Assembly: GCA_002699585.1 (NCBI GenBank)
Contig: PABP01000009.1
Span: 248,001 to 312,000 of the forward strand
Direction of reading: 5' to 3'
Length of the DNA stretch: 64,000 nt
From: Anaerolineaceae bacterium
Lineage (GTDB): Bacteria; Chloroflexota; Anaerolineae; Aggregatilineales; Phototrophicaceae
Of this stretch, positions 16,122 to 24,367 are shown piece by piece (within the stretch, counting starts at the first letter, position 1; every line of letters starts with the position of its first letter). The notes beneath the pieces were generated by a model, which made no database searches, had not been told where the DNA came from, and worked only from the letters and a program-made list of their open reading frames with translations. The translations under genes were made by a program, and so were the position numbers.

Positions 16122-17663
16122 ATGTTTGTAGGCGACATTCTCGGACGACGTGCATTATACACACCCGATGATCTGGCGGTGGTGGATGCCGGTAAAGACC
16201 CCCATCGTCCTTTTACCTACAGCGAAATGAACAACCGCGCCAACCGTCTGGCCAATTGGCTGCGCGATGGGGCGGGCGTCCAGAAAGGCGACCGGGTAGC
16301 GATCCTGGCCCATGATGGCGTGGAACACCTGGATACTTTCTTTGCATGTAGTAAATTGGGGGCCATCCATGTGCCCTTGAACTGGCGTCTGCACTGGCGC
16401 GAGCTGCTCAACCTGATTGAAGATACCACTCCGCGCGTCCTGATTTTCTCGGATGCCTTCCGTGATGGCGTCGCCAACATCGTTGAGCATGCCGATAGTG
16501 TCAAGCACATCCTGCACATCGACGGTAAAGGACTGCCCGCCAGCCGCTACTTCGAGAAGACGCTTAGCGATTCCATCCTGCGGCCCGTGACGACCGAAAC
16601 CGTCACCGAAGAGGATATCGCCTGCCTGATCTTCACGGGTGGCACCAGCGGCCTGCCCAAAGGGGCGCAAATCAGCCACCGCATGATCGGCTGGAACACG
16701 CTCAACACCATCATCCATGACTTGCGCCACGGCGACATTACGATTAACTCCTTCCCACTGTTCCACACAGGCGGCTTGCTGGTCTATACCACGCCGCTGC
16801 TGGTCCTGGGCGGGACGGTCGTGCTCACGCGCAAATTCGACGCCGAGCAGGTCCTCAGCCTGATGCAGGAATATGCCGCGACGGTCTATGCGGGCGTGCC
16901 CACCATGTACCAGATGATGATGAACGCGCCCAACTTCGACGAGGTTGACCTCAGCAGCCTGCGCTTCTGCACCAGCGGCGGCGCGCCGCTCCCCGTTAAC
17001 CTGGTACAGTCCTTCAACGAACAGAAGGGCATTCAGTTTAAGCAGGGTTTTGGCATGTCGGAATTCGGCCCAGGCGTCTTTGCTCTGGCTCCTGAGGATG
17101 CCATTCGTAAGGCGGGCAGCATTGGCCGCCCCAATTTCTTTGTGGATGCCCGCATCGTCGATGACGCAAATAACCCGGTCCCGCCGGATACCGTCGGTGA
17201 ACTGGTCCTGCGTGGGCCGTCGCTGTGCAGTGGTTATTTCAACAACCCGGTAGAAAGCCAGCACGCCATTGATGACGAAGGCTGGTTCCATACGGGCGAT
17301 CTGGCGACTTGCGACGACGAACACTATTTCTTCATCGTGGACCGCAAAAAAGATTTGTATATCAGCGGCGGGGAAAAAATCTACCCGACCGAAATTGAGC
17401 AGGTGATTTATCTGCACCCGGATGTGCAAATGTGCGCTGTTTTAGGTGTGCCCGATGAAAAATGGGGCGAAGTAGGTCGCGCATTCATTGTGCTCAAAGC
17501 GGGGGCAACGGCCACCGCTGAGGACTTCGCCGCCCATTTGCAGCACCATCTGGCAGGCTATAAAGTGCCGCGCTATATCGAAATCGTCGATGAACTACCG
17601 ATTTCCGGCGCTGGCAAAATTCTTAAGCGCGAGCTGGCCAAAGTCCCCGTTGAGGGCAGCTAA
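16122..17663 (+). CDS. AMP-dependent acyl-CoA synthetase, second copy
   Basis: 513 residues, ATG at 16122 with GAGGG upstream. Motifs: FTGGTSGLPKG (ATP loop, about 173-183), FHTGGL, GFGMSEFGPG, TGDLATCDDE, DRKKDLYISGGEKIYPTEIE and GAGKILKREL with the catalytic Lys. It is clearly paralogous to the ligase at 12882-14447 but diverged, including the TGGTSG variant of the P-loop. It is the last enzyme before the ABC importer genes, so it may activate the imported acid. The substrate is not determined from sequence. Confidence 0.9.
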   Translation: MFVGDILGRRALYTPDDLAVVDAGKDPHRPFTYSEMNNRANRLANWLRDGAGVQKGDRVAILAHDGVEHLDTFFACSKLGAIHVPLNWRLHWRELLNLIEDTTPRVLIFSDAFRDGVANIVEHADSVKHILHIDGKGLPASRYFEKTLSDSILRPVTTETVTEEDIACLIFTGGTSGLPKGAQISHRMIGWNTLNTIIHDLRHGDITINSFPLFHTGGLLVYTTPLLVLGGTVVLTRKFDAEQVLSLMQEYAATVYAGVPTMYQMMMNAPNFDEVDLSSLRFCTSGGAPLPVNLVQSFNEQKGIQFKQGFGMSEFGPGVFALAPEDAIRKAGSIGRPNFFVDARIVDDANNPVPPDTVGELVLRGPSLCSGYFNNPVESQHAIDDEGWFHTGDLATCDDEHYFFIVDRKKDLYISGGEKIYPTEIEQVIYLHPDVQMCAVLGVPDEKWGEVGRAFIVLKAGATATAEDFAAHLQHHLAGYKVPRYIEIVDELPISGAGKILKRELAKVPVEGS

Positions 17664-17694
17664 CCCAGCCACCGCGCACCATCATTATGGGATC

Positions 17695-17716
17695 AACAAG
17701 GGCATTTGCCTTTGTT
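17695..17716 (+). other. hairpin between ligase and importer genes
   Basis: Ten-base stem aacaagggca/tgcctttgtt (one G-U pair) with a two-base gap. No T-run follows, so it is more likely an RNA-stability or partial-attenuation element than a terminator. Confidence 0.4.
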
Positions 17717-17771
17717 ATTCAAAAATATAAGTTGTGTAATAAGCATTATTGATCGCTCAGGAGGGCAAATT

Positions 17772-19091
17772 ATGCTGCGTAAAGGACTTGTTTTAGTACT
17801 TGTAGTGCTTGTCATGCTGGTCGGGTCGGTTTCCGCCCAGGACGGTGAGCCGCTGGTCGTCGGTCTGTTGACAGATCAAAGTGGTCCGCTATCCGTATAT
17901 GGCTATGAATTGGAATATGGCTTGAAGCTGGGTTTGTTGTACGCTGCGGGTATCGACCCCTCAGAATATGATAGTGTCGATGAAGCACTGGCCGATTTGG
18001 AAATCTCGGGTCGTCCAGTTGAACTCGTTATGCGTGATAACGGCAGCGACCCGGCAGTCGCCGCTGATCAGGCCCGTGAACTAATCGAATCCGAAGGCGC
18101 TGAAATCCTTGTGGGTGCGCCTAGCTCGGGTGTGACGCTTGGCCTGCAGCAGGTCGCTCTCGATAACGCAGTCATGCTCTATGTGGCTCCGGGCGCGTCC
18201 CCCAGCATTACGGGCGAAGCATTTAACGTCAATACCGTCCGCGTTTGCCGTAACACCATCCAGGACTCCCTGGCTCTGGCGAGCTTCGCTGCGGAAGGTC
18301 TGGGCGAAAATTGGGTCATCCTGGCTGCGGACTACGACTTCGGTCGTGCTAGCGCCACCGCTTTTGAAGCCACGTTGGCAGCCTATGGCGTCAACTTCGT
18401 CCAGGATACGATCTACGCCCCGCTGGAAACCACTGACTTCACTAGCTATCTACAAGAAGTCCTCGACAGTGGTGCTGATGCTTTGCTCCCAATCTGGGCG
18501 GGTGACACGACTGTTGCTCTTTATCAGCAGCTAGCTGAATTAGGTGTGATGGAAGCAATGAATGTCGTAGGTGCATTCAATAGTAACGATTACGTCGCCG
18601 TTAGCGATCCCAGCAATATCGGTGGTGTTAGCTGGATCGTTTATCACTACAGCTTCCCGCAAACAGAAGCCAACGACTGGATGGTCGAGAAACACGTTGA
18701 GTTCTACCCACACCCAACAACTGGCGAAACCGACTATCCTGATCTGTTCACAGAATGTGGTTTTGCAACGGGTCAGGCTGTCTTCGAGACAGTCACAACG
18801 ACCGAAGGCGACACCTTGCCCGATGCCATGATCCCGGCTGTTGAAGGCCTCATCTTTGAAGGCCCCAAGGGTACCTACTACGTGCGCCCGTCAGATCATC
18901 AGGCCCTCGTCCCAATGTACGTCGCTCGCCTGGATAACCTCGACGATCCTGAGTACAAGTTCTACGAACTGCTCCAGGAAGTCTCCGCGCTGGATGCCGC
19001 CCCGCCGTGCAACCTGCCGGAAGATATGGCAGATCGCTGCGAGATGGACGCCGAATTCATGGAATCCATCATGGAAATGGGTAGCGAATAG
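17772..19091 (+). CDS. ABC importer substrate-binding protein, branched-chain amino acid type
   Basis: 439 residues from the ATG at 17772; AGGAGGG lies 6 bases upstream and the product then starts with a classic signal, LVLVVLVMLVGSVSA, cut before QDGEP. The mature protein is a type I periplasmic-binding fold of the Leu/Ile/Val or amide-urea group (VGLLTDQSGPLSVYG near the start, GAPSSGVTLG around 115). Several cysteines in the last 100 residues (ECGF, PPCNLPEDMADRC) are unusual and could form disulphides. The next four genes supply two ATPases and two permeases. In this context the ligand is as likely to be an organic acid as an amino acid. Confidence 0.88.
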   Translation: MLRKGLVLVLVVLVMLVGSVSAQDGEPLVVGLLTDQSGPLSVYGYELEYGLKLGLLYAAGIDPSEYDSVDEALADLEISGRPVELVMRDNGSDPAVAADQARELIESEGAEILVGAPSSGVTLGLQQVALDNAVMLYVAPGASPSITGEAFNVNTVRVCRNTIQDSLALASFAAEGLGENWVILAADYDFGRASATAFEATLAAYGVNFVQDTIYAPLETTDFTSYLQEVLDSGADALLPIWAGDTTVALYQQLAELGVMEAMNVVGAFNSNDYVAVSDPSNIGGVSWIVYHYSFPQTEANDWMVEKHVEFYPHPTTGETDYPDLFTECGFATGQAVFETVTTTEGDTLPDAMIPAVEGLIFEGPKGTYYVRPSDHQALVPMYVARLDNLDDPEYKFYELLQEVSALDAAPPCNLPEDMADRCEMDAEFMESIMEMGSE

Positions 19092-19103
19092 TTACGTTTT
19101 GCA

Positions 19104-19123
19104 GGGGGCGGTTCGCCACCCCC
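19104..19123 (+). other. strong intercistronic hairpin 3' of the binding-protein gene
   Basis: Eight-position stem gggggcgg/ccaccccc (one C-A mismatch) closing a TTCG tetraloop, 13 bases after the stop. No T-run. Hairpins here often protect the upstream mRNA and set a high binding-protein to permease ratio. Confidence 0.55.
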
Positions 19124-19174
19124 ACGTTAAACTCGGCTGACCGTAATGAATACGGGATGCCATATGCATCACAG

Positions 19175-19194
19175 GGGCGCGACATGTCGCGCCC
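19175..19194 (+). repeat. perfect 20-bp palindrome, REP-like, no GTAG head
   Basis: gggcgcgaca/tgtcgcgccc, perfectly self-complementary, in the 228-base gap before the ATPase gene. The sequence before it is cacag, so the GTAG head is absent. Confidence 0.55.
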
Positions 19195-19212
19195 TTTCAA
19201 AAATCGACATCC

Positions 19213-19235
19213 GTAGGGGCAAACACATTGTGCCC
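19213..19235 (+). repeat. REP-like palindrome
   Basis: GTAG head at 19213-19216 followed by the imperfect palindrome gggcaaacacattgtgccc. Confidence 0.55.
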
Positions 19236-19249
19236 ATTAGCAACAAATC

Positions 19250-19273
19250 GTAGGGACGCAGCATGCTGCGTCC
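19250..19273 (+). repeat. REP-like palindrome, perfect 20-bp arm
   Basis: GTAG head at 19250-19253 followed by the perfect palindrome ggacgcagca/tgctgcgtcc. Nearly identical copies lie at 22979 and 24111. Confidence 0.65.
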
Positions 19274-19319
19274 GAAACAAGTATTCTTAAGAATCCTATT
19301 GATTGATTGAAGGTCGCTT

Positions 19320-20114
19320 ATGAGCGATGTGATTTTGCAGGCCAAAAACTTGCGTAAGGAATTCGGCGGTCTGGTCGCTGTGGCCGATGTCAGCCTCGAT
19401 GTGCAGCAGGGCAGCTTGCACAGCATTATCGGCCCCAACGGTGCTGGTAAAACGACATTTTTTAATTTGATTAGTGGCAAATACCGCCCAACCAGCGGGC
19501 GGGTCATTTTCCAGGGTGCGGACATCACCGATATGCCGCTGTATAAGCGCATCCATAAGGGGATGGGCCGCTCGTTCCAGATCACCAACATCTTCCCCAA
19601 CCTGACTGTGCTAGAAAATGTCCGTCTGGCGGTCCAGGCCACCAGCGATAAAAACTTTAACTTCTGGCGACATTCGGCTTATTTTGATGGCTTCATCGAA
19701 CGCGCGGCCTATGTATTGGGTCTGGTCGGCCTGGGCCAGCAGATGCATGTCCCGGCGACATCGTTGCCGCATGGTGGTAAACGCAAACTAGAGCTGGCTA
19801 TGCTGCTCGCGCCCGACCCGGCTATTTTGCTGCTGGATGAACCCACAGCCGGTATGGCCTCGGAGCAAGTCCCGGAGTTGATCGACACCATCAATGCTGT
19901 GCGCCAGCAGGAGAACAAGACCATCGTCATGATCGAGCACAATATGAACGTTGTCATGGGCATTAGCGACCGCATCAGCGTCATGAATATGGGCGAACTG
20001 CTGGCGGAAGGCACGCCGGAAGAGATTACGAAGAACAGCGTCGTGCAGGAGGTCTACCTCGGCCAGCTTTATGATGATGTGGACGAAATGGCCGCACGAG
20101 GAGGTCAGGCATGA
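19320..20114 (+). CDS. ABC importer ATPase, LivG type
   Basis: 264 residues. Walker A is GPNGAGKTTFFN (about 40-51), the Q-loop and KGMGRSFQITNIFPNLTV segment mark the LivG branch, the signature region is SLPHGGKRKLELA in place of LSGGQ, and Walker B is ILLLDEPTAGM. The C-terminal LAEGTPEEI tail is typical of LivG. It couples ATP hydrolysis to import by the two permeases downstream. Its stop overlaps the LivF-type start by ATGA. GAAGG lies upstream of the ATG. Confidence 0.92.
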   Translation: MSDVILQAKNLRKEFGGLVAVADVSLDVQQGSLHSIIGPNGAGKTTFFNLISGKYRPTSGRVIFQGADITDMPLYKRIHKGMGRSFQITNIFPNLTVLENVRLAVQATSDKNFNFWRHSAYFDGFIERAAYVLGLVGLGQQMHVPATSLPHGGKRKLELAMLLAPDPAILLLDEPTAGMASEQVPELIDTINAVRQQENKTIVMIEHNMNVVMGISDRISVMNMGELLAEGTPEEITKNSVVQEVYLGQLYDDVDEMAARGGQA

Positions 20115-20827
20115 CCACCAACACCGATAAACTACTTGATGTCCGCGATATTCATACATTCATCGGCCAGTTCCACATTCTGGAAGGTGTGTCAGTCAGT
20201 GTGCCACGCGGCGCGATTACCGTGTTGCTTGGCCGCAATGGGGCAGGCAAAACCACCACGCTGCGCAGCATCATGGGCCTGAACCAGGTCACACAGGGTG
20301 ACATCACCTATATGAATGATTCGCTGGTGGGCAAAAGCGCCCATAAGATCGCCCAGATGGGCATTGGCTACGTGCCGGAACATCGCGCGATCTTCAAAGA
20401 ATTGTCTGTCCGTGAGAACCTGCAAATCGCCGCCCGTCAAAAAGGCGACCTCGAGAACAACCTCGATTTTGTCTTTGAACTGTTCCCCGACCTCAAGCGG
20501 CTAATTGACCTGCCCGGTGGCAACCTCTCCGGTGGTCAGCAGCAAATGCTGGCGATTGCCCGCGCCCTCGTCCCCGATAACAGCCTGCTGCTGATCGATG
20601 AACCGAGCGAGGGGTTAGCCCCGATCATCATTCAGGAACTCATCAGCGCGATCCGTACGCTAGCAGCCAATAAAACGGTGCTGCTGGTGGAACAGAACTT
20701 CCGTGTGGCTACATTGCTCGCGGATTACTTCGTCATCATCGACGATGGCCACAGTGTCGCCAGCGGCAACATGTCCGACCTGCACAAAGAGCACGAACTG
20801 GTCCAACGATACCTGGGCGTCGCATAA
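20111..20827 (+). CDS. ABC importer ATPase, LivF type
   Basis: 238 residues. Walker A GRNGAGKTTTLRS (about 39-51), signature NLSGGQQQMLAIARAL, Walker B LLLIDEPSEGLAP, and H-loop replaced by VEQN as is normal for LivF. The EHRAIFKELSVRENL segment also fits this group. It starts within the end of the LivG-type gene and is followed after 10 bases by the first permease, so the four genes form one operon with tight coupling. Confidence 0.92.
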   Translation: MTTNTDKLLDVRDIHTFIGQFHILEGVSVSVPRGAITVLLGRNGAGKTTTLRSIMGLNQVTQGDITYMNDSLVGKSAHKIAQMGIGYVPEHRAIFKELSVRENLQIAARQKGDLENNLDFVFELFPDLKRLIDLPGGNLSGGQQQMLAIARALVPDNSLLLIDEPSEGLAPIIIQELISAIRTLAANKTVLLVEQNFRVATLLADYFVIIDDGHSVASGNMSDLHKEHELVQRYLGVA

Positions 20828-20837
20828 GGAGGCTGCA

Positions 20838-21854
20838 ATGGGAAGCAACATTTTTGGCGGCAAACGCGATGCTTGGCTCCTCGTCCTGGTGATGCTGGTC
20901 GCGGTCCTCGTTTTTGCCCTCATTACTTCAGAATTCAGATTGAACAATTTTGCCATCACGCTGGTTTCCGGCTTGTTCCAGGGCATGCTGCTGTTCTTGG
21001 TAGCCTCTGGACTGTCGCTGGTCTTTGGCCTGATGGACATTCTCAACTTTGCCCAGGGCGCTTACTTCATGGTCGGCGCGTACCTGGCTTATGATCTCCA
21101 GCACGCGACGGGCGTCTTCAACATCACGGAAGCCGTGCCCGATCCCAATATACGCTTCATCGTCGGCGTGATTGTTGCCATACTTGTTGGCGCGTTCCTC
21201 GGCTGGGTATTGGAGCGTTGGCTGCTGCGGCCCCTGTATGACCGCCCCTTGTTCCAATTGGTGCTGACCTTCGGCGTGTCGATCATCATGTTGGAGGGCA
21301 TCCGCAACATCTGGAACACGACGCCCTATAGTTGGACCGAGGTGTTTGGCATCCGCGAAGCGCAGTTTACGCTCTTCGGCCAGGATTTCAGCATGTATCG
21401 CCTGTTCGTAATTGGCGTTGGTGTGTTGCTGATTATCGGCATTGCGCTGCTGCTGCGCCGGACGCGCCTGGGTATCGTCGTCCGTGCCGGTGTAGAAGAC
21501 CCGGAAATGGTCAGTGCACTGGGCATCAATGTGCGCGTGGTCTTTACGCTGGTGTTCACACTCGGTTGCGCTGTTGCCGCTTTTGGTGGGGCCATTGCTG
21601 CGCCCTTCCTGGGAGCGACCATCAGCCTGGGTGCGACATTCTTGATTCAATCCATCGCCGTGATTGTGCTCGGTGGCCTCGGCAGCTACGAAGGTACCGC
21701 CGTTGGCAGCATCATCGTCGGGCTGGCCCTGGCGACCATGCAGCAGTTCAGCATTCAGGTGAGCATCCCTGTGCTGGCGACCATCACGCCCATGCTGCTC
21801 CTTGTCCTGGTGCTCATGGTCCGGCCACAAGGTCTATTTGGGGAGGCACGCTAA
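20838..21854 (+). CDS. ABC importer permease, LivH type
   Basis: 338 residues from the ATG at 20838, which follows AAGGAGG at 20826-20832; longer readings upstream lie out of frame over the LivF-type gene. It has about eight hydrophobic segments and the LivH features SGLSLVFGLMDILNFAQGAYFMVGAY near the start, plus GINVRVVFTLVF and VIVLGGLGSYEGTAVGS near the end, the region that meets the ATPases. Its stop codon shares one base with the next start (taATG). Confidence 0.92.
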   Translation: MGSNIFGGKRDAWLLVLVMLVAVLVFALITSEFRLNNFAITLVSGLFQGMLLFLVASGLSLVFGLMDILNFAQGAYFMVGAYLAYDLQHATGVFNITEAVPDPNIRFIVGVIVAILVGAFLGWVLERWLLRPLYDRPLFQLVLTFGVSIIMLEGIRNIWNTTPYSWTEVFGIREAQFTLFGQDFSMYRLFVIGVGVLLIIGIALLLRRTRLGIVVRAGVEDPEMVSALGINVRVVFTLVFTLGCAVAAFGGAIAAPFLGATISLGATFLIQSIAVIVLGGLGSYEGTAVGSIIVGLALATMQQFSIQVSIPVLATITPMLLLVLVLMVRPQGLFGEAR

Positions 21855-22972
21855 TGGCGGAAACGACTCATACCACACCCAATAAATCGGCGCGTACAGC
21901 CAGCGCCCAACGTCTGGGATTCGTCGCTGGCCTGCGCGAGAATTGGCTTTACTGGCTGATACTCGTCATTTTGGTGCTGTTCCCCTTCATCATCGGCTGG
22001 TTGTCGGGCGATAGCCCCTTTGGCGCTCCGCGTGGCGACCGTATGGTCATGCGGGGTGAATCAGTCTATGCGCAGTCCATTCTGATTAACATCTTCGCCC
22101 TGGCCGTGCTGGTGATGTCCTATAACCTGATGTTCGGTTTTACGGGTGTCATTTCCTTTGGCCATGCGCTCTTCTTCGGCCTCGGTGGCTACCTGATGGG
22201 CATCATCCTTGAGTTTGGCGGCATGGACCCCAACCTCGGTTTGCTTGTCTCACTGGTGGTCGTCCTGGCGGTGACGGGCGTGCTCGGCTTCATTGTCGGG
22301 CTTGTCTCCTTACGATTGCGCGGCATCTACTTCGCCATCTTCACGTTAGCTATTGCTGAAATGGGATGGCTGTTCTTCCGCGGCCTGGAGATTACCAACG
22401 GCGAGGATGGCCTCAATATCGCCTCTATGCCGGAGTGGATCGACCCGGCCCGCAATCGTATTCTGGTCTACTATGTCGGCTTGGCACTCTTCGTGCTGAC
22501 TTTTGTGCTGATCCGACGGCTGGTCAATTCGCCCGTGGGCAGCGTCTTCCAGGCGATCCGCGAGAACGAAGAACGCGCTCAGGTGCTGGGTTACAACACC
22601 CTGCGCTATAAACTGTTCTCGATCACTGTTGCGGGTATGCTGGCGGGTTTAGCTGGCATGCTGCTGGCGATCATGAACAAAGAAGCCCGCCCGGAAATCC
22701 TCAACGTCAGCGTGACAGTCGACGCCTTGCTGATGACCATCATTGGTGGTGTTGGCACATTTACGGGTCCAGTGATTGGCGCTAGCGGTTTGCATCTGCT
22801 GGATACCTTCTTACGAGAAGCCGTCATCACCATTGGCCCCCTCACCATCGACATCGGCGAGCGTTGGACGCTCATCCTGGGCTTTATCTTCGTGCTGGTC
22901 GTGCTGATCTTCCCCTATGGCGTGGTCGGCACCTGGAAGCGCCTCCAAATGCGCTTTCGACGAAATAAATAA
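21854..22972 (+). CDS. ABC importer permease, LivM type
   Basis: 372 residues from the ATG at 21854, overlapping the preceding stop by one base, with GGGGAGG upstream. A hydrophilic lead of about 30 residues precedes the first membrane segment. LivM features are NLMFGFTGVISFGHALFFGLGGY and, near the end, IIGGVGTFTGPVIGA, the ATPase-coupling loop. Together with 17772-21854 it completes a five-part importer in the order binding protein, LivG, LivF, LivH, LivM. A REP element with a T-run follows and may end the transcript. Confidence 0.92.
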   Translation: MAETTHTTPNKSARTASAQRLGFVAGLRENWLYWLILVILVLFPFIIGWLSGDSPFGAPRGDRMVMRGESVYAQSILINIFALAVLVMSYNLMFGFTGVISFGHALFFGLGGYLMGIILEFGGMDPNLGLLVSLVVVLAVTGVLGFIVGLVSLRLRGIYFAIFTLAIAEMGWLFFRGLEITNGEDGLNIASMPEWIDPARNRILVYYVGLALFVLTFVLIRRLVNSPVGSVFQAIRENEERAQVLGYNTLRYKLFSITVAGMLAGLAGMLLAIMNKEARPEILNVSVTVDALLMTIIGGVGTFTGPVIGASGLHLLDTFLREAVITIGPLTIDIGERWTLILGFIFVLVVLIFPYGVVGTWKRLQMRFRRNK

Positions 22973-22978
22973 GCTTCC

Positions 22979-23010
22979 GTAGGGACGCAGCATGCTGTGT
23001 CCGTTTTTTT
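22979..23010 (+). repeat. REP-like palindrome with T-run, possible terminator
   Basis: GTAG head at 22979-22982, then ggacgcagca/tgctgtgtcc (one mismatch) and seven consecutive T. The element lies 7 bases after the permease stop and has the form of a Rho-independent terminator. Confidence 0.65.
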
Positions 23011-23141
23011 GCCATATTTCCGATACTCCCGGCCTGGACTGCCTTGGTTCAGGCCAATTTATGTCGCGCTCAGGAAGGCAGGGCATAATTAAATCTCAGC
23101 CCAATTAATGTGAAAAATCTCATAGCAGGGGGAACCATACT

Positions 23142-24089
23142 GTGAAGTATAGAAGATTAGGTAACACAGGTATGAAGGTCAGCGCCGTCTCGCTTGGCGG
23201 CTGGATTAACTTCGGTGGCGATGTCGTTGCCCGTGATCTCAATCGCCAGATTGTCGAAAGCGCGTATGATGCTGGCATCAACTTTTTCGATCTGGCCGAT
23301 GCCTATGAAGCTGGCGAAGCCGAGAAAGAAATGGGGGCTATCCTCAAGCAGTACCCACGCCATACGCTGGTGATCTCCAGCAAGCTGTTCTGGCCCATGA
23401 GCGATGATGTCAATGACCGTGGCCTGTCGCGCAAGCACATCATGGAAAGCATCGACAAGACCTTGCAGCGCCTGGAAATGGACTATATCGATATTTACTT
23501 CTGTCACCGTGCTGATCCTGAAACGCCCATTTACGAAACTGCCAAAGCCATGAATGACATTGTGACTGCTGGCAAAGTGCTCTACTGGGGCACTTCGGAG
23601 TGGCCCGCTGCCAAGATCGTGGAAGCCCATGAGATCTGCCAGCGCTATGGCTGGGCATTGCCGCAGGTCGAGCAGCCCAATTACTCTATGCTCTATCGGG
23701 ATCGTGTCGAAAAAGAAATTTTGCCAGCGACCGAGCCACGCGGCGTTGGTCTGGTGACCTTCTCGCCATTGGCCCAGGGCATGCTGACGGGCAAGTATGA
23801 CGATGGTGTGCCGGAAGGCTCACGCTTCAGCCAGAATGAGAACTTCCGTAATCGCTTAATGATCGAAACCAACATCCAGCGTGTGCGCAACCTCAAGCCG
23901 ATTGCCGACGATCTGGGTGTTAGTCGTGCCCAACTGGCGCTGGCCTGGAACCTGCGCCAAATGGGCGTCAGCAGCGTAATCACGGGGGCGACCCGCGCCG
24001 AGCATATCGCCGGAAATGTCAAAGCGGCTGATGTTGAGCTGTCGGATGATGTCATCGAAGCCATCGATCAGGTGCTTGCTGTCGAGTAA
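23142..24089 (+). CDS. aldo/keto reductase, Kv-beta/AKR6-like
   Basis: 315 residues with a GTG start at 23142 preceded by AGGGGGA. The TIM-barrel AKR pattern is clear: MKYRRLGNTGMKVSAVSLGG, the catalytic Asp and Tyr in FFDLADAY, the Lys in ISSKLFW, and the His in DIYFCHRADPE. Late cofactor motifs are FSPLAQGMLTGKY and VITGATRAEHI. These residues match the voltage-gated potassium channel beta-subunit-like and YghZ-like reductases that use NADPH to reduce aldehydes. It is isolated between REP elements. The physiological substrate is unknown. Confidence 0.92.
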   Translation: MKYRRLGNTGMKVSAVSLGGWINFGGDVVARDLNRQIVESAYDAGINFFDLADAYEAGEAEKEMGAILKQYPRHTLVISSKLFWPMSDDVNDRGLSRKHIMESIDKTLQRLEMDYIDIYFCHRADPETPIYETAKAMNDIVTAGKVLYWGTSEWPAAKIVEAHEICQRYGWALPQVEQPNYSMLYRDRVEKEILPATEPRGVGLVTFSPLAQGMLTGKYDDGVPEGSRFSQNENFRNRLMIETNIQRVRNLKPIADDLGVSRAQLALAWNLRQMGVSSVITGATRAEHIAGNVKAADVELSDDVIEAIDQVLAVE

Positions 24090-24110
24090 ATAACTTTTTG
24101 CTTCGTTATC

Positions 24111-24131
24111 GTAGGGACGCATGCTGCGTCT
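24111..24131 (+). repeat. REP-like palindrome, shortened copy
   Basis: GTAG head at 24111-24114, then gacgca-tgc-tgcgtc. Same family as 19250 and 22979 but three bases shorter. Confidence 0.55.
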
Positions 24132-24175
24132 TGTTGTAGCGCACCGCCAGTGCTTTGAGCATTCCTTCTTCTATC

Positions 24176-24199
24176 GTAGGGGCACAATATATTGTGCCC
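24176..24199 (+). repeat. REP-like palindrome
   Basis: GTAG head at 24176-24179 and the perfect palindrome gggcacaata/tattgtgccc (24180-24199), followed by four T. Confidence 0.65.
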
Positions 24200-24318
24200 T
24201 TTTAGTACATCCTGATTGTGTCCCTCTTTCTTGCATGCTCTCGCATACTGATTCTATACCACCAACTGGCGGCGTGCCCCCTCACGACATACAATCTGTG
24301 CCACGATTGATCCCACGC

Positions 24319-24340
24319 AGGACGAGCATGACCTCGTCCT
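24319..24340 (+). other. hairpin upstream of the aldolase gene
   Basis: Inverted repeat aggacgag (24319-24326) and ctcgtcct (24333-24340) with a six-base loop, 28 bases before the start codon. It may be a decayed REP or an mRNA leader hairpin. Confidence 0.4.
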
Positions 24341-24367
24341 GTTGTGCATCTGGATGAGGAGAACCCC

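Noticed and set aside
16155-17429. A 424-residue minus-strand open frame opposite the second acyl-CoA ligase
   Set aside because: Antisense to a gene with a complete catalytic motif set; no recognisable domain and odd composition.
20928-21830. A 300-residue minus-strand open frame opposite the LivH-type permease
   Set aside because: Hydrophilic Gln/His/Asp-rich shadow of a membrane protein gene, typical of reading a hydrophobic gene backwards.
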